From the NCBI GenBank assembly GCA_003024785.1, contig PUQB01000532.1:62001-126000 (forward strand): a stretch of 64,000 nt of DNA. Direction: 5' to 3'. The DNA is from Selaginella tamariscina. Taxonomy: Eukaryota > Streptophyta > Lycopodiopsida > Selaginellales > Selaginellaceae. A program made the position numbers and the translations under genes. This document shows positions 25,682 through 37,501 of the stretch, piece after piece (the first letter of the stretch is position 1; every line of letters starts with the position of its first letter). A model generated the notes under the pieces. The model saw only the letters and a list, made by a program, of their open reading frames with translations, did no database searches and was not told the origin of the DNA.

Positions 25682-27932
25682 ACAATTACCAGGACCACTC
25701 TTAATGCATTTTAATATAGCTAATCAATTTAAAAATATAGTAAGTGTGGAACATTGTTTATATTAAATTAACCTTAATTAATTTAAATATTTTCACATCA
25801 TGACTTAAACCATGTGACGATTGAGTTTAACACCAGAACACAAAGATATATTTGGTAGTAAGATGTTGTAATGTTGTGAAATTATACTGTTTGTTAAATA
25901 AAACTAGGTAACTGAATTCATAATAGACATGGTTTGACATATATATTAATATCACATACTTATAATATAACTTATGTTTATTTTAGAAGTCTTGAATGTA
26001 TTGATATCCATATACATTAAATTATTGCTTTTAACACTTAAACCCCACAAATATATAAGTAATATATCATAAGAGTTGGGTGTACACATGTGTACGTATG
26101 CACATAAGCAAACCATATATATTTTTCACTATGTCATGTACACCTGGTGTAACGCGTAGGTTTTAGGTAAACTTAAATAAATAAAATGGATTAATATTAA
26201 TTAATTTAGTTTAATTATTAAAATACAATAATAAATATTTATTTTAAAATTAATTGTTAATAAGCTATTAATCAAAGTTTTAAGTACCTCCAAATAAGTT
26301 ACAACGTCCTACCAATTAATAATTTACTATATACATAACGATTTATAAATGAGTTAATGACATAGTAAATTATTTTTATAGTCTATATATATATATATAT
26401 TGAACTTATTATAAGGAGGACATAGGTTACTAGTTCTTTCAGTTGGACCGTTAGGATGTGTCCCCTTCATCCTCGACTACTTAATCGACGGTGATGTATT
26501 ACGAAACTAAGATCAGGTTAAAACCAAGTTTAATCGCTTCACATATAATACCAAAACCCCACGTCAATGCTAAGTAATAAAGTATACACATATAATGTAT
26601 AAATTATATATGCATATAGAATATGCTACTTTTGATTTTTATGAATGACAAGTTTATAATAAGTTTAATTGTACACATGCTTTATTATTTTATATGATAT
26701 AGTTTCACCACATTCTCACATATATGTTTGAAAAAGTGTCGCATCTTGTCTACTATATTATTGTTTTTACCCTTTATTCCCATATTTTCTAAATTATTAA
26801 TGTCATTTTGATTATTTTCCCCAATTATATCCAATATTCATTATTAAACATGTATATATGTGATTGAAAATGTGATATCTTAAATTATGGAACATGAAGT
26901 GAAAGATAATAATTGAATACTATGAACTATTAATGGAAGCTTTTATCAGAAACAAACACGTACACACATAAAACACACATACACACGTACACGTTATAGC
27001 TGCTTAAGTGTATGCAAGTCCATGTAACCAAATTCGAATTATAATAAGTTTTTCTTTAAATGCTTTTGAGATGTAAGACACAAAATGAATCAGGGAAAAC
27101 ATTCATTAGTTTTAAAACTAATATTTCTATAAAACGAATATAATATAATATAATAAATAATATTTTAATAAAAAATTTAAAACATCGGCGTTTTAGTTTT
27201 AATTAAATTTATAACAAAGTAAATTTAATAAAATATTTCTTTAAATGATGGATCTTAACAATTAATAAAGTTCTAATTTATATTTAGACTTGAATTTAAA
27301 GAAAATTGCAAAACCATTATTTTTCAAAATAATGACTTTTTAATATGTTTACAAATGCACAGCCCAAGAATATAACCAACACAGTATACTTGTATAGTTA
27401 AAACTTCAACACATAATTTATAAATGTTGATGTTTACTTTGTAAACTATTTAATGTCATTTGATAATATAATTTTATCATATATATATATCTGTTTTAGT
27501 GAACCTCAAATTTTAAAGTATGATAAAGGGTTCTTCTCTGGTCAAAATGAAATTACAATTCAAAACTGTACTAAACCTTAAATGATAACGAGCACACCTA
27601 GAACTTTTGATTATAATAATTAATCAAATATATTTAATTTATAGAAATAAAAATAAAATAAAGTTTATTAAGTAATAACTAAGTAAATGCTATTGTGTTT
27701 TGGAGTTAAGTACTAACAATTATAAATTTTCTAAGTTTTATATATGTAATTTTCTTTATGAATTACATACTAATATAAACTATTGCCTCGCGTCTATAAC
27801 TTTTAAATTTTTCGTAAACGATGATTTAAAAAATCACCCACTCTTTAATAGAGTGATACTGAGTTATGCTACAGTACAAACACAACTAAATAATATTCCA
27901 GCAGCCTCCATAGAGAACTCCCAAACACTAAA
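25682..27932. other. AT-rich intergenic DNA with one more repeat-module copy
   Basis: No gene seen. 26640-27480 is a diverged copy of the 5.0-5.9 kb and 8.9-9.7 kb repeat: it has the AAGCTTTTAT...AAACA block, a GTAACCAAATTCGAATTATAATAAG segment and the CATTAGTTTTAAAACTAAT block in the same order. The rest is low-complexity. Confidence 0.5.
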
Positions 27933-30764
27933 TCAAGAATACTTATGCCTACTCTTCTTGGGCTCCCTCTCCTCCTTGTCCTTAACATGGTTCCTACCTC
28001 TCTCCTGGTGGTGGTAGTTACCATGGTATTCATTATTGTGCCTGTAGTTATTATGCTCCCTGTCCTCGTAGTTGCCTCTTATTGGGTCCTCCGTGGTAGT
28101 GCTCCTGTACCTCCCCTTCCTCAGTAGTAAGGGCAGTAACCGTAGATGCAGATGCAGAGGCAAACCTCTCTCTTCTTCTTATTACTACCCACACCTTCCT
28201 CTTGATCCAGTTGAAGCTCCTCTCCCACGTGTTCCGAAAGCTTCCTGCTGTTCTCGGGATACTGTTCAGTGTGTTCCGGGTACTGAACCCTCCTGTTGCT
28301 GTGTTCCGGGTACTCCGGTGGCGTTGGCCTCCCTGTGCTGTTGCTTTGTTACAGCGGTGGTGTGATTGATATATCCGTTCTGGACGTGTGAACTGGGCCT
28401 GTGCTGCTGGACATCCAGATCCACATGGGGTCCGGTATGTTCCTATGTTCCCCTAGGATCAGGTCGTGATTTGAGGCTGGTGGTGCCACCCTGTTCTGTT
28501 CGTAGAGCTCGAGCATTTGGTTGCTCACTTCTGCAATGCACATAAGAGACAAGCAGTCTCCCTCATTTTTTTACGAACTGTTTACTACTACCACTACACA
28601 CACACAGTACATACATATGGCTAGCAACATACTGTACACACACATACATTATAGTAATCAATCAGCTGGTATGCACATAACACCTAAAACATGCTCACTG
28701 AAACCACATTCCCAATAACTACAGATATATACGTTAAACAATTTAATGCTTAACTTAATCTATATAATGTATAAGCACTACTATGTAAATACTCAAATGG
28801 ATATGCACATGCACATATGTGCATGGGGAAACTCCAACTGTTTATTTGAGAGAGAGAGGTAATATATATGTGAAACATTTAGATTACCTCTAATTGGATG
28901 GAATAATACCACTGACATATCAAATAAATACCGTGTGCAATATCATAAAACTTCCGAGTTAAAAAAAACGACTATAAATGCTAATAATGAACAACATTAG
29001 CATAATGGCATATATATGAGTACCTTCTAGCTGACGGGGTGTGACATCGAACTCCTGCCACCACGACCTCTCTCCGTCGTGGGGAGCTTCACCTTAAGGA
29101 ACTTTGCAGCCAGGAAGATCGCTCCTGCAGCTATGTGATGTGGCTTGAATTGCAGCAGAGGGATGTGCGTAGCCTGCACATGCCGCTTCATTTTTTCCCA
29201 TCTGACGTAAATACTCCGACTGTACTCTAACTTTATATATATTACCTAATTATCCTATTTCCTTCTAGTTCATATATATATATATATATAAACACTTCCA
29301 TAGTTTTTTACACATTTCACACAATACAATGTTTGCTAACCACACGAACTTGATCTATGTGTGAGCGAAGATAAACACATGAGATAATATATTAATGCAT
29401 ACGTATACAATGTGTATACACACAGAGTATTTAGATATGTATAAGTCTAGATAACCAACGAGCGAATATACAGTAAGGTATATAAAACATGTAATATATT
29501 TGAACTTTATACGATAACGCGTTTCTTAATAAAAGTTTCCTCATAGATGTCTTTTCCATAGACAAACACTAGATTATCTACACAATTTTTTGCTATTATA
29601 AATAACTAGCAAATATATTATATTAATTATGCTAAACCATAACACATACCCGTCATTGACAAAGTTCCAAGCCACTTGTGCAAGTGCATGTTGAGCAACC
29701 TTGAACCTTTTAATGGCCGCCACCAGAGGCCTGTAAGGATGATGCACATTGAGATCGAACCCCAGTGTAGTGAGTACAAGTCGCTCCCCGTATAATACAA
29801 GATCCTTTTGTTGTTCATATATTTCCTGCAATAACAGATTAATCATGCTTTGATTATATATATACATGTTTTAATCATATATAAACATACTCTGGAGACT
29901 AACATATACACTATATTATATGATATAAAGAGTATTTGTGTTTTAATAGTAAGAACGAACACAAAATCAGCTAGTAGTCTTATATATGTATATCTATTAA
30001 TAAACTATATATATTGATACTTATAACATATAATATAATCCTGTGTAGATGTATATTATAATATAATCTAAATTATATACGATCATTATACGCTATGCAT
30101 ATACATTGAATGATTATATAGATATGTATTATCCATATAAATTTCTATGCATTTATATAGTCATTCACAAATGGTGTCATGCAAATGATGGACATGTGTA
30201 GTGTAATAAAATAATGAATTATTATTAAAAAGTAAAAAATAAAAGCAGACCTTTTGCTTTATTTTAATATGTGCTTGAGGATCTTTCTTATTCTTCGCCA
30301 GGTAAGACACGAAAATAACTTCTCTTAAACTGCGAGGCGTTTCTTCAACTTTGCCAGCCAAGAACATGCAAACAGTTGCAATCATCTAATATATATAAAT
30401 ATATGTATATATATAAACATCAGTATAATTAAAGGCCTGTGAGTAATAAATCTACATAAAATACATATAATACAGCTATTACTACATATATCTAAAGCCT
30501 ACATGTTGTATATGCTAATAAGATAAAAAGAATTATGAATAAAAACACTTACAAATCTGTCATTCCTTCCATGTGACTGTCTGAGATAAAAACGATGACA
30601 GAAAGTGATCGCAGTAGCAATTGTAAGCTGTGGGCTGCAGTTCACATATACATACACATATTGACATGTATATATCAATGAATCCATATATATATATAGA
30701 TATATGTATATATGCATACACACACACTACATATATATAACGGCTGCGTTGGGTGTATATATAT

Positions 30765-30813
<49 letters not shown>

Positions 30814-31249
30814 GAAGAGAGAAACATATCCGTGGGTCTACCTATATATATACAAAGTATAAAATATATTGTATGCATAAGCAACATATTATATATAAGG
30901 GATTGATTGCATGTATATCTCCTGGATAAATGTAAAATAAAACTTGAGATATTATTTAATTTCATGTAAGCGTAGATATAATAACTGCATGTGTGTGTGT
31001 AGTATGTCTTACACTTTGAGTCGCATGCCAATATCCTGTACAAATGTACAATACGATTTCCGAAAGTAAGTCTCCCGTCTTGCATCGATTCCATCCTTGA
31101 GTGGGAGAGTTGCGCTCGAGTTCTTCTTTGGGAAAGTACCAGTTTGCGCTCGAGTGATCAGCTTCTTCGAGCTTGCCCTGCAGAATATTCGAAGTACCTC
31201 CAGCATCTAGATTAATCTGTGAAGGATCGCCCCCAAGTAGCCCAGCCAT
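27933..31249 (-). CDS. CYCT1: Cyclin T (P-TEFb cyclin subunit)
   Basis: It partners a CDK9/CDKC kinase that phosphorylates the RNA polymerase II tail to release elongation in the nucleus. Exons on the minus strand: 31249-31013, 30634-30553, 30385-30251, 29825-29650, 29173-29034 and 28530-27933. The first cyclin box has the WYFPKEEL region, [43 protein letters not shown] and the start of the second box [12 protein letters not shown]. Exon 5 has [17 protein letters not shown] and [13 protein letters not shown]; exon 6 starts [12 protein letters not shown]. The last exon encodes a charged His/Asn/Arg-rich tail ending [10 protein letters not shown]. Frame breaks occur near 31096, 29155, 29085 and within 28160-28370, while the residues are otherwise well conserved. 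The start is the first Met of an open 5' exon. It faces SPCS1 across a short shared promoter. Confidence 0.9.
30767..30812. repeat. (AGAT)n microsatellite
   Basis: About eleven perfect AGAT units lie in the first intron of the cyclin T gene. Confidence 0.95.
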
Positions 31250-31591
31250 GAAAATCTCTGCACTTCTACACTATAGAACTACAGGATCTCTCATGTAGAA
31301 TAAAAAAAATCGGATTTCTATAAAGGAATTGTAAAATGTTATTTAAAAAGAATGGATTTCTAGAAATTTATGAAAAATGCTACAAAATCTGCTTATGTTC
31401 ACTCAAAACCTGGAAACTCAAGTAGTCTACAATGCCGCCGCCGCTGTGTCCGCCGCGCTCTAACGCAACCTAGACGCGTGTGCGTATCCCCTGCAATGAT
31501 TAGGGTTAGGTTTAACACGTCAGCCCTAACACTTATACAAACATTCGTCTGAATTTAGGGTTGTAAAGTTTAGGGTTGTTGGCGGGCAGCG
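31250..31591. promoter_or_regulatory. Divergent promoter between cyclin T and SPCS1
   Basis: Only 342 bp separate the two start codons. The part near SPCS1 is less AT-rich and has three TTAGGGTT motifs (31500-31507, 31555-31562, 31570-31577), the complement of telo-box-like AACCCTAA elements common near starts of plant housekeeping genes. I see no clear TATA box for SPCS1. Shared regulation is inferred from spacing. Confidence 0.6.
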
Positions 31592-32066
31592 ATGGATTGG
31601 CAGGGACAGAAGCGCGCTGAGGAGCTCATGCAGTATATGCTCATCGGTTTTGGCATAGTAGCGCTTTTCTCAGGCTATTTCGTCGCCTCATTCAGGTAAA
31701 TCTTCAATCCGGTGCACAAATCTGAATTATTTGGAAATTTCGATAAATATATAAATCTATAAACACACACACATGTGTGTGTGTCTGTGATATATTTCAT
31801 AGAAATATTATGGTGTTGCATGCTTATACCTCTGGAATCATTGAATTACAAGTATATTAACAACAATTCTCATGACCAACTGTAGATGATATACATATTT
31901 ATATAAAAAGATGCTGTAATATTTTCCCATCTGCTTATATGAATCTATGATATGTAATTTACAAATCTTATGTATATTTTAAAATTATGCAACTCTATGA
32001 TTATATAGCTTTATAAATCATTAAGTGGACGAGTAAATACATATGTATATCTCATGAAGTTTGTAG

Positions 32067-32132
<66 letters not shown>

Positions 32133-32367
32133 ATATAAACTAGATGGTAATTAATGTTCTATATGTGTGTTTGTGGCTCGTAACAGGCTTATGATGGTGA
32201 TCTATGCGGGGGGATTGCTGCTAACGATGCTTGTGACGGTGCCGAACTGGCCGTGTTTTAATAAGAATGGACTTAAGTGGCTTGATCCGAAGTTTGCGGC
32301 CGAGCAGTCTAAGCCCAAGCCGACTCCTCCTGTGGTCCCCAAGAAGAGTAAGGCTTCCAGGAAGTAA
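31592..32367 (+). CDS. SPCS1: Signal peptidase complex subunit 1 (SPC12)
   Basis: It is a non-catalytic ER-membrane subunit of the signal peptidase complex that removes signal peptides during translocation. Two exons, 31592-31695 and 32187-32367, join within an Arg codon to give 94 residues, the usual plant length. The protein starts MDWQGQK, as in plant homologues. Two hydrophobic helices (about residues 13-33 and 37-55) form a hairpin. They are followed by the conserved TVPNWPCFN and LKWLDP motifs and a Lys/Pro-rich cytosolic tail. The intron holds a (TA)n tract near 32070-32140. Unlike its neighbours this short gene is intact in frame. The Met choice is supported by family N-termini. Confidence 0.95.
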
Positions 32368-32480
32368 GGTGCGTTTTTCGGCATGAAATAAATGGGAAAT
32401 GTATTGGCTTTTGTTATAATTGCAAACTAATCCTTCACTTAATTATACTGTTTCTGGTGTGTGTGTGTATGTATGTATGT

Positions 32481-32540
<60 letters not shown>

Positions 32541-32694
32541 TATATATATATATAACAGCACACAAGTTAAGATTTGTGTTCGTTTGTGTAAGTTATGGGG
32601 GCTTTGTCATGGTCATGTATATTTTAGAGATATATTTCAGATATTTATATATATTTCTTATGATGCATTGGAACGTTTATTCATTGGTTGTTCA

Positions 32695-32725
<31 letters not shown>

Positions 32726-32787
32726 AGGTGGAGGTTAACTATCAGAGCTTAAATTATAATATTGATCTTGATAGATGTTCACATGCT
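32368..32787. other. 3' flank of SPCS1 with microsatellites
   Basis: A (CT)n(AT)n tract lies at 32482-32554 and a (CA)n tract at 32696-32722. A 120-codon frame at 32461-32823 is a translation of these repeats. Nothing else is seen. Confidence 0.7.
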
Positions 32788-33140
32788 TTCTCTCTCTCCC
32801 AACGCACGCTCTCACAATTTTAATATTATTATTATAGCGCTACTCCCTGTTTAGGTCCATGTTATCTGTTAGCTGTATGAAAGCGACTTATTCCACTTTG
32901 TTATCCGTAAGATTCCAAAGGCATAGATATACATACATCAGTTTCACATGCACATCTCTCTCTCCCACCACGCATGCAATTTTATATTAATATTAATATT
33001 GTTATTATTTAATAATAATGTTATTATTATTACTCCTTGTTTAGGACCAGATATTTGTTGCCTATCGGGAACGGGAGCAACTTATTCGTGTCTTACATTA
33101 AGATTCCCATAGATATGTACACATCAGTTTTGCCCACACA
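32788..33140. repeat. Imperfect tandem duplication, unit about 170 bp
   Basis: 32788-32954 and 32955-33140 share, in order, a TCTCTCTCTCCCA run, a GCAATTTTA/ATTATTATT stretch, ACTCC-TGTTTAGG, a GACTTATTC-like segment, AAGATTCC and CATAGATAT...CATCAGTTT. It is non-coding. Confidence 0.6.
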
Positions 33141-33591
33141 CTTTTTTGTCTTCTCTATTTTGTTCGTTTTTACACACAGACACACATACACACACGTGTG
33201 TGTATTCATGTATATGTTTCATGTGTGTATATACGTATGTATATACACCTTGTCAATTTTTAACTAAGTTCGAGGAAGATATGAGCAGCTGAGAGATGTT
33301 ACGTGTTACTTTGGATAATCTTTCAAGTCGGAATACATTTATATAATATATATTTAAAACTATTTACGCCTGCATATTTTTAATGGCCAAAAACTTTCAT
33401 TTTTAGGAGTTATCATAAATTATATTTATGTCAACATAGTGGTAATTAAGCTATATCATTAATATTTACATTAGATTTAATAATTTTAATATACATGATT
33501 TAAGTATCACTTAATCATATAGGATTAAGATAATAACTTTTCTTATGTAAATGTGTGCGTTTACATATTGTATCTTGCACCCCTCCCCCCC

Positions 33592-33662
<71 letters not shown>

Positions 33663-34031
33663 TAGAGAGAGAGAGAGAGGGTACATGCTTTGATTTTTAG
33701 ACACTAACTATTATACACATGTAGGCCTTCAGGACACACACTAATATGTATCACATTCATATGATATAATCTTTTATATTTGTTATAAAAGATATTTATC
33801 AAATACATCAGTTTAGTAAATGAAAGCTCAATGAATATTAAACTATAAATATGGTTTTATTAATTACTTATGGTTTATTCAGGTGCTGGAAACAATGATC
33901 TATACGATGCAGATCTCAAGCAAATTACATGGTATTATTTATATTATTCTATACACATTCAAAGATATACATGTGTGTGTGTGTGTGTGTGTGTGTTGCT
34001 ATCTTTGCATATATACATTATAAAAACTGAT
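33141..34031. other. AT-rich intergenic DNA with microsatellites
   Basis: It contains CA, GT, (CT)n(TA)n (33599-33653) and GA tracts. No gene seen. Confidence 0.6.
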
Positions 34032-34364
34032 TTAGTGGCAGGGAGTCGCTATATATACACATGTGCGTGCGTGCGTGTGTGAGAGAGAGAGATATATTAT
34101 TAAGTGAAAAAACATGCTTACGAGGAGTAGCCACACATACAAAGTAACACTTGGTGTGTTTGGGCATCTTCTTCCGCATATTCCACAGTTATGCACGTCT
34201 CTGTCCAGATTCTTACACCTGCGTGCGTATTTACACACGTGGCTGCAGTGTCCACAGTGGTTTGCATCGCTGGCAATATCCACACACATATTGTTGCAGC
34301 AAATTGGCCCTGCTGGCTTTAATCTTTTATCCATACACACCATGGGATATCTTGCCACACCCAT
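34032..34364 (-). CDS. STIG1-like cysteine-rich protein, partial
   Basis: STIG1-family proteins are small secreted Cys-rich peptides, known from stigma exudate and pollen-tube or cell-wall signalling. The frame shows the family spacing: CCNNMC at about residues 22-27, NHCGHCSHVC at 35-44, C at 50, then VHNCGICGRRC at 57-67. After residue 71 the expected C-Y-F-x-C end continues in the next frame (near 34145), so there is a one-base break, and the annotated tail to 34032 is out of frame and runs into a GA microsatellite. No signal peptide precedes the first Met; an upstream exon or start may be missing. A pseudogene is possible. Confidence 0.75.
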   Translation of the reverse strand: MGVARYPMVCMDKRLKPAGPICCNNMCVDIASDANHCGHCSHVCKYARRCKNLDRDVHNCGICGRRCPNTPSVTLYVWLLLVSMFFHLIIYLSLSHTHARTCVYIATPCH

Positions 34365-34377
34365 GACTCGTATGTAA

Positions 34378-34662
34378 TGGAAAATACCTTGTTTTATTGT
34401 TTTTTTATTTCTTGAAATGATATATGCTGTTATTACTTGCAGAAACTCTCAAGATGTAGATTAACACAAGCAGCATAATAATATTGGACATGTATATATA
34501 TGTATATATGGACTTGTTATGATAATATATATATATATATACGACAAGCTTGGCAGTTGTGAGTTTACCACCAGAGAATGCAAAGCGTCTTTCACTCAGT
34601 AAAAAAAAATTTGACTGCAGTAATCACCTTTGTAAAATGTTGTGAAATATACATTCCACTTA

Positions 34663-34701
<39 letters not shown>

Positions 34702-36242
34702 AGCGGGGGGGAGGGAGGGAGGGAGGGATTAGAGGTTAGTGCTGCTTAGGTAATGGTTAATGAGATGAAATGAGTATCTTAAATTCATTAATGTGTTAAA
34801 AATTTACATTAAAAACTGCTTCTTAACAAACTTAAGACTCAAATCTGAATTGAATTTAGTTTTTAAATAATGAAATTAACATGAATAATAATTAAAACTG
34901 GTGGTTACTATTCTTTAACAACAATATGCACATTGTAACTTAAATGGGCATGTCTATAATCCAGCAATTTTAAATATTTAAATAACATTTTATAATAAAT
35001 GAATATTCTTTAATATATGTTTAAAGAAAATTTTAAATATATATTTATTAAATAATTAATTAAAAATTAAACTTAAATATAAATTAATATTATTTTTATA
35101 TTTCCCATTTCCATATATCATACCCATTTTAAGTACAACATGCATCACTTTTGAAGTTTTTCATTTATTTTCTACATAATAATTTGAACAGAATTATAAA
35201 ATCGGTACGAGCACAATGCAACGGTTTCACAATCCAGTCCCCTTTTGTATTAGTGATAATTAATTAATTAATAAATATTAAACTTAAGGAAAAACATGTA
35301 TTTAAAAGAATATATATACCAAATCATGTAATAGATGTATAATGTTATGGAAAGTCCTTTTAATCATGGAAGTTTCTATTCTCTAAATGCATATAAAATC
35401 TTTAAAATGATTAACGTTAATTAATTATGATTAAGCAAGTTGTGAAAATTAGGACTTGGTAATGGAGGAGGTCGATAATAAGCATCCATTAGTTTTCTTC
35501 CTCCATTAATTTATTTCCATCTGTATATACAAAACAATCTGTACCAATTTTGTAACAATAATTATTAAATAAATAATATATATATATATATAATCAAGAC
35601 CTGTGAAATTTTCTGCGTCAAATAATACATACAAATTATGTATACGTCATTGTTACGTGGATATACGTATGAACACACACACAATCGTAAGATACTATGT
35701 TGTATATGTTATATATATACTGAAAACACTTGTATGTATGTATAGCAATACTTGAAAATATATACATTCTCCATAAGTACCTATCTTAACATAGAATATA
35801 CGTACTGACACATGTAAATGTGTATATCTTATATATTTATAAGCAAAATTAACATTAACTTATTATGGAATATGATAGGACAATGTTAAATAGAAATCTT
35901 ATTATTAGATAGGAATATTTAGTTTAACAAAATATAAGAGAGACATATACAAGAAAAATCTAGAATAAGGTTAAAATTAATTTAATTAAATTATAAGTAC
36001 TAATACAAGTAGATAAAAATATCATTATAAGGCTGTATTATATACAAGATTATGAGATAACCATGAATTCTTAGTCTAATTTTTATGTTGTATTATTTTA
36101 TTCTAATTGATGTTACAACCTTTTGTCTCTTATTTCTCTTTTCGACACTATTATATTAAGTTCTATATAGTGTTTACATCACACTTGTATTTACATATTA
36201 TATTATTTTGCATTCTTGAGAATTGACCATCCTGGCTGTGAA
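34378..36242. other. AT-rich intergenic DNA
   Basis: No gene seen. A (TA)n(GA)n tract followed by GGGA repeats occupies 34663-34728. The rest is low-complexity A+T with short TA runs. Confidence 0.6.
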
Positions 36243-36825
36243 TCATAAATTCACCATAAATATATGAAATAGCCCTTTATAGATACATTTATAAACTTTT
36301 GAATGGAGTTTGCACAGATGCACCATAAAGTGTGATAAGTGGTTTAATATTCCTCGGTGATGATAAGCTTGTTGGCCTTGTGCTTCTTTGTGGTGAGCTT
36401 TGCAATGATGATAGCATCTAGTTGTTCTTACATTTTGGTGTTTCACACATAGAGACCAAGTGCACTAAGGTGAAGGGGACTCATACAAGATGAGTGAGTC
36501 ATTTAACTTGTTGTTGGCATTTTTGCCTGACTCATTCTGTGCCTCTACTTGTATAAACAAAATAACAATTGCTCATGATTATGTAGATTTGTTAAAGACA
36601 CAAACTTAGCATACACCCCACAAAATTTGTTAACCTTAGGTTGGATGGCCCTAACAAACTGGTTCAACAATGCCTTTTTGCCTGTACCCTATTGAAACCT
36701 AAGATTCATCATCATTGCAGTGGTGTGAAAGCTAATTCCAAGAAGACCCTGGCAATGCATATCCCCTTATGTGATTAGTGATGTCTCGCTTGCCTTGGCA
36801 TATTTAGAATGGAATCCCCTCGTTT
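36243..36825 (-). pseudogene. Very decayed coding relic, possibly transposon-associated
   Basis: Read on the minus strand, scattered in-frame stretches such as VNKFCGVYAKF (near 36610-36650) resemble the Myb/trihelix-like proteins of plant PIF/Harbinger elements or their host relatives. A W-M-H-V-T stretch lies just upstream in the tandem repeat. Stops interrupt every frame. The family call is tentative. Confidence 0.25.
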
Positions 36826-36995
36826 TGCTCTTGGTGGAACAATGTCACATGCATCCATAAGTTGGTTCTCTTTTGCCCAGGGTCCTCGATGGGGTCTTGG
36901 GATCTTCTTGCTCTTGGTGGAACAACATGGTCACATGCATCCATAAGTTGGTTCTCTTTTGCCCAGGGTCCTCGATGGGGTCTTGGGATACTTCT
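36826..36995. repeat. Tandem duplication, 83-87 bp unit
   Basis: Two near-identical units (36826-36908 and 36909-36995) start TGCTCTTGGTGGAACAA; the second has a four-base insertion. The second unit ends exactly at the target duplication of the gypsy element. Confidence 0.9.
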
Positions 36996-37019
36996 TGTAA
37001 GGATCATGAGTCATTTTTT

Positions 37020-37100
37020 GCCTTTCACAGGACTTGAACCCGAGACCTTTTGGCTAACACACACGTGTTAGCCAACTAGTCCGTATGATCCTGGATGCTG
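37020..37100 (-). other. tRNA-like (pol III A/B box) segment in the LTR, antisense
   Basis: On the minus strand the LTR holds GGTTCAAGTCC, a perfect fit to the pol III B box, at 37030-37040. About 35-45 bp upstream is an A-box-like GGACTAGTTGGCTAA. A long hairpin (TTGGCTAACAC / GTGTTAGCCAA) sits where an anticodon arm would be. GGATCAT and ATGATCC flank the unit. It is present in both LTRs. I interpret it as a tRNA- or SINE-derived piece captured by the LTR, not a functional tRNA. Confidence 0.5.
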
Positions 37101-37210
37101 AACTACACCATCAACAGCAAGGCGTATATTCATACGCATGTTCTAGACCAGTGTGGACCATACAATCCTCAGGACCTCAGATATATAAACAGGGTTCCAG
37201 TTCCAGGTTT

Positions 37211-37226
37211 CTCAGAATCATTCAAC
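37211..37226 (+). promoter_or_regulatory. Predicted mRNA 5' end, complementary to the PBS
   Basis: CTCAGAATCATTCAA begins 30 bp after the first base of the TATA box, where transcription should start. It is exactly complementary to TTGAATGATTCTGAG at 37345-37359. This is the self-priming geometry described for Tf1 and the Tf1/sushi group. Confidence 0.6.
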
Positions 37227-37342
37227 ACCAGTCTTCGGCCTTGTGTTTCATTTTGTATTCATTTCTTTCTTGAATACAATCTCCTCCTTTCAAGGTTCCA
37301 CCCTTGTTCTAAAGGTTTCGCCCTTTGCACAAGGTCGTGACA

Positions 37343-37360
37343 GTTTGAATGATTCTGAGG
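37343..37360 (+). other. Predicted self-primed PBS
   Basis: The sequence directly after the 5' LTR is GTTTGAATGATTCTGAGG. It is not complementary to any plant primer tRNA 3' end that I recognise (no TGGTATCAGAGC or similar). It pairs with the LTR segment 37211-37228 over 17 pairs with one bulged C. Confidence 0.6.
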
Positions 37361-37501
37361 TAGTGACAAGCTTCTGTTTCCGCTTGTCATCGATCCCATT
37401 TTCTTTCTTTCTCTCTTTTCAATTTTCTTTTCGATTTTTTCTTTTTTTTTTTTTCTGATTTTCTTCTCTTTTTCTTTTTGATTTTTCTTCTTCGACTCAT
37501 C

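Larger units (their letters stand above)
36996..37342 (+). repeat. 5' LTR of the chromovirus
   Basis: 347 bp, TGTAAGG...GTGACA. It has a TATA box (ATATATAAAC, 37181-37190). The 3' LTR is the same sequence plus about 50 bp of local duplication around CACACATTCCAGACCAG, and a few substitutions. Confidence 0.95.

Noticed and set aside
36243..36825. Possible BED-finger or Harbinger-type coding relic
   Set aside because: Only scattered short resemblances with stops in every frame; kept as a low-confidence relic, not as a gene.
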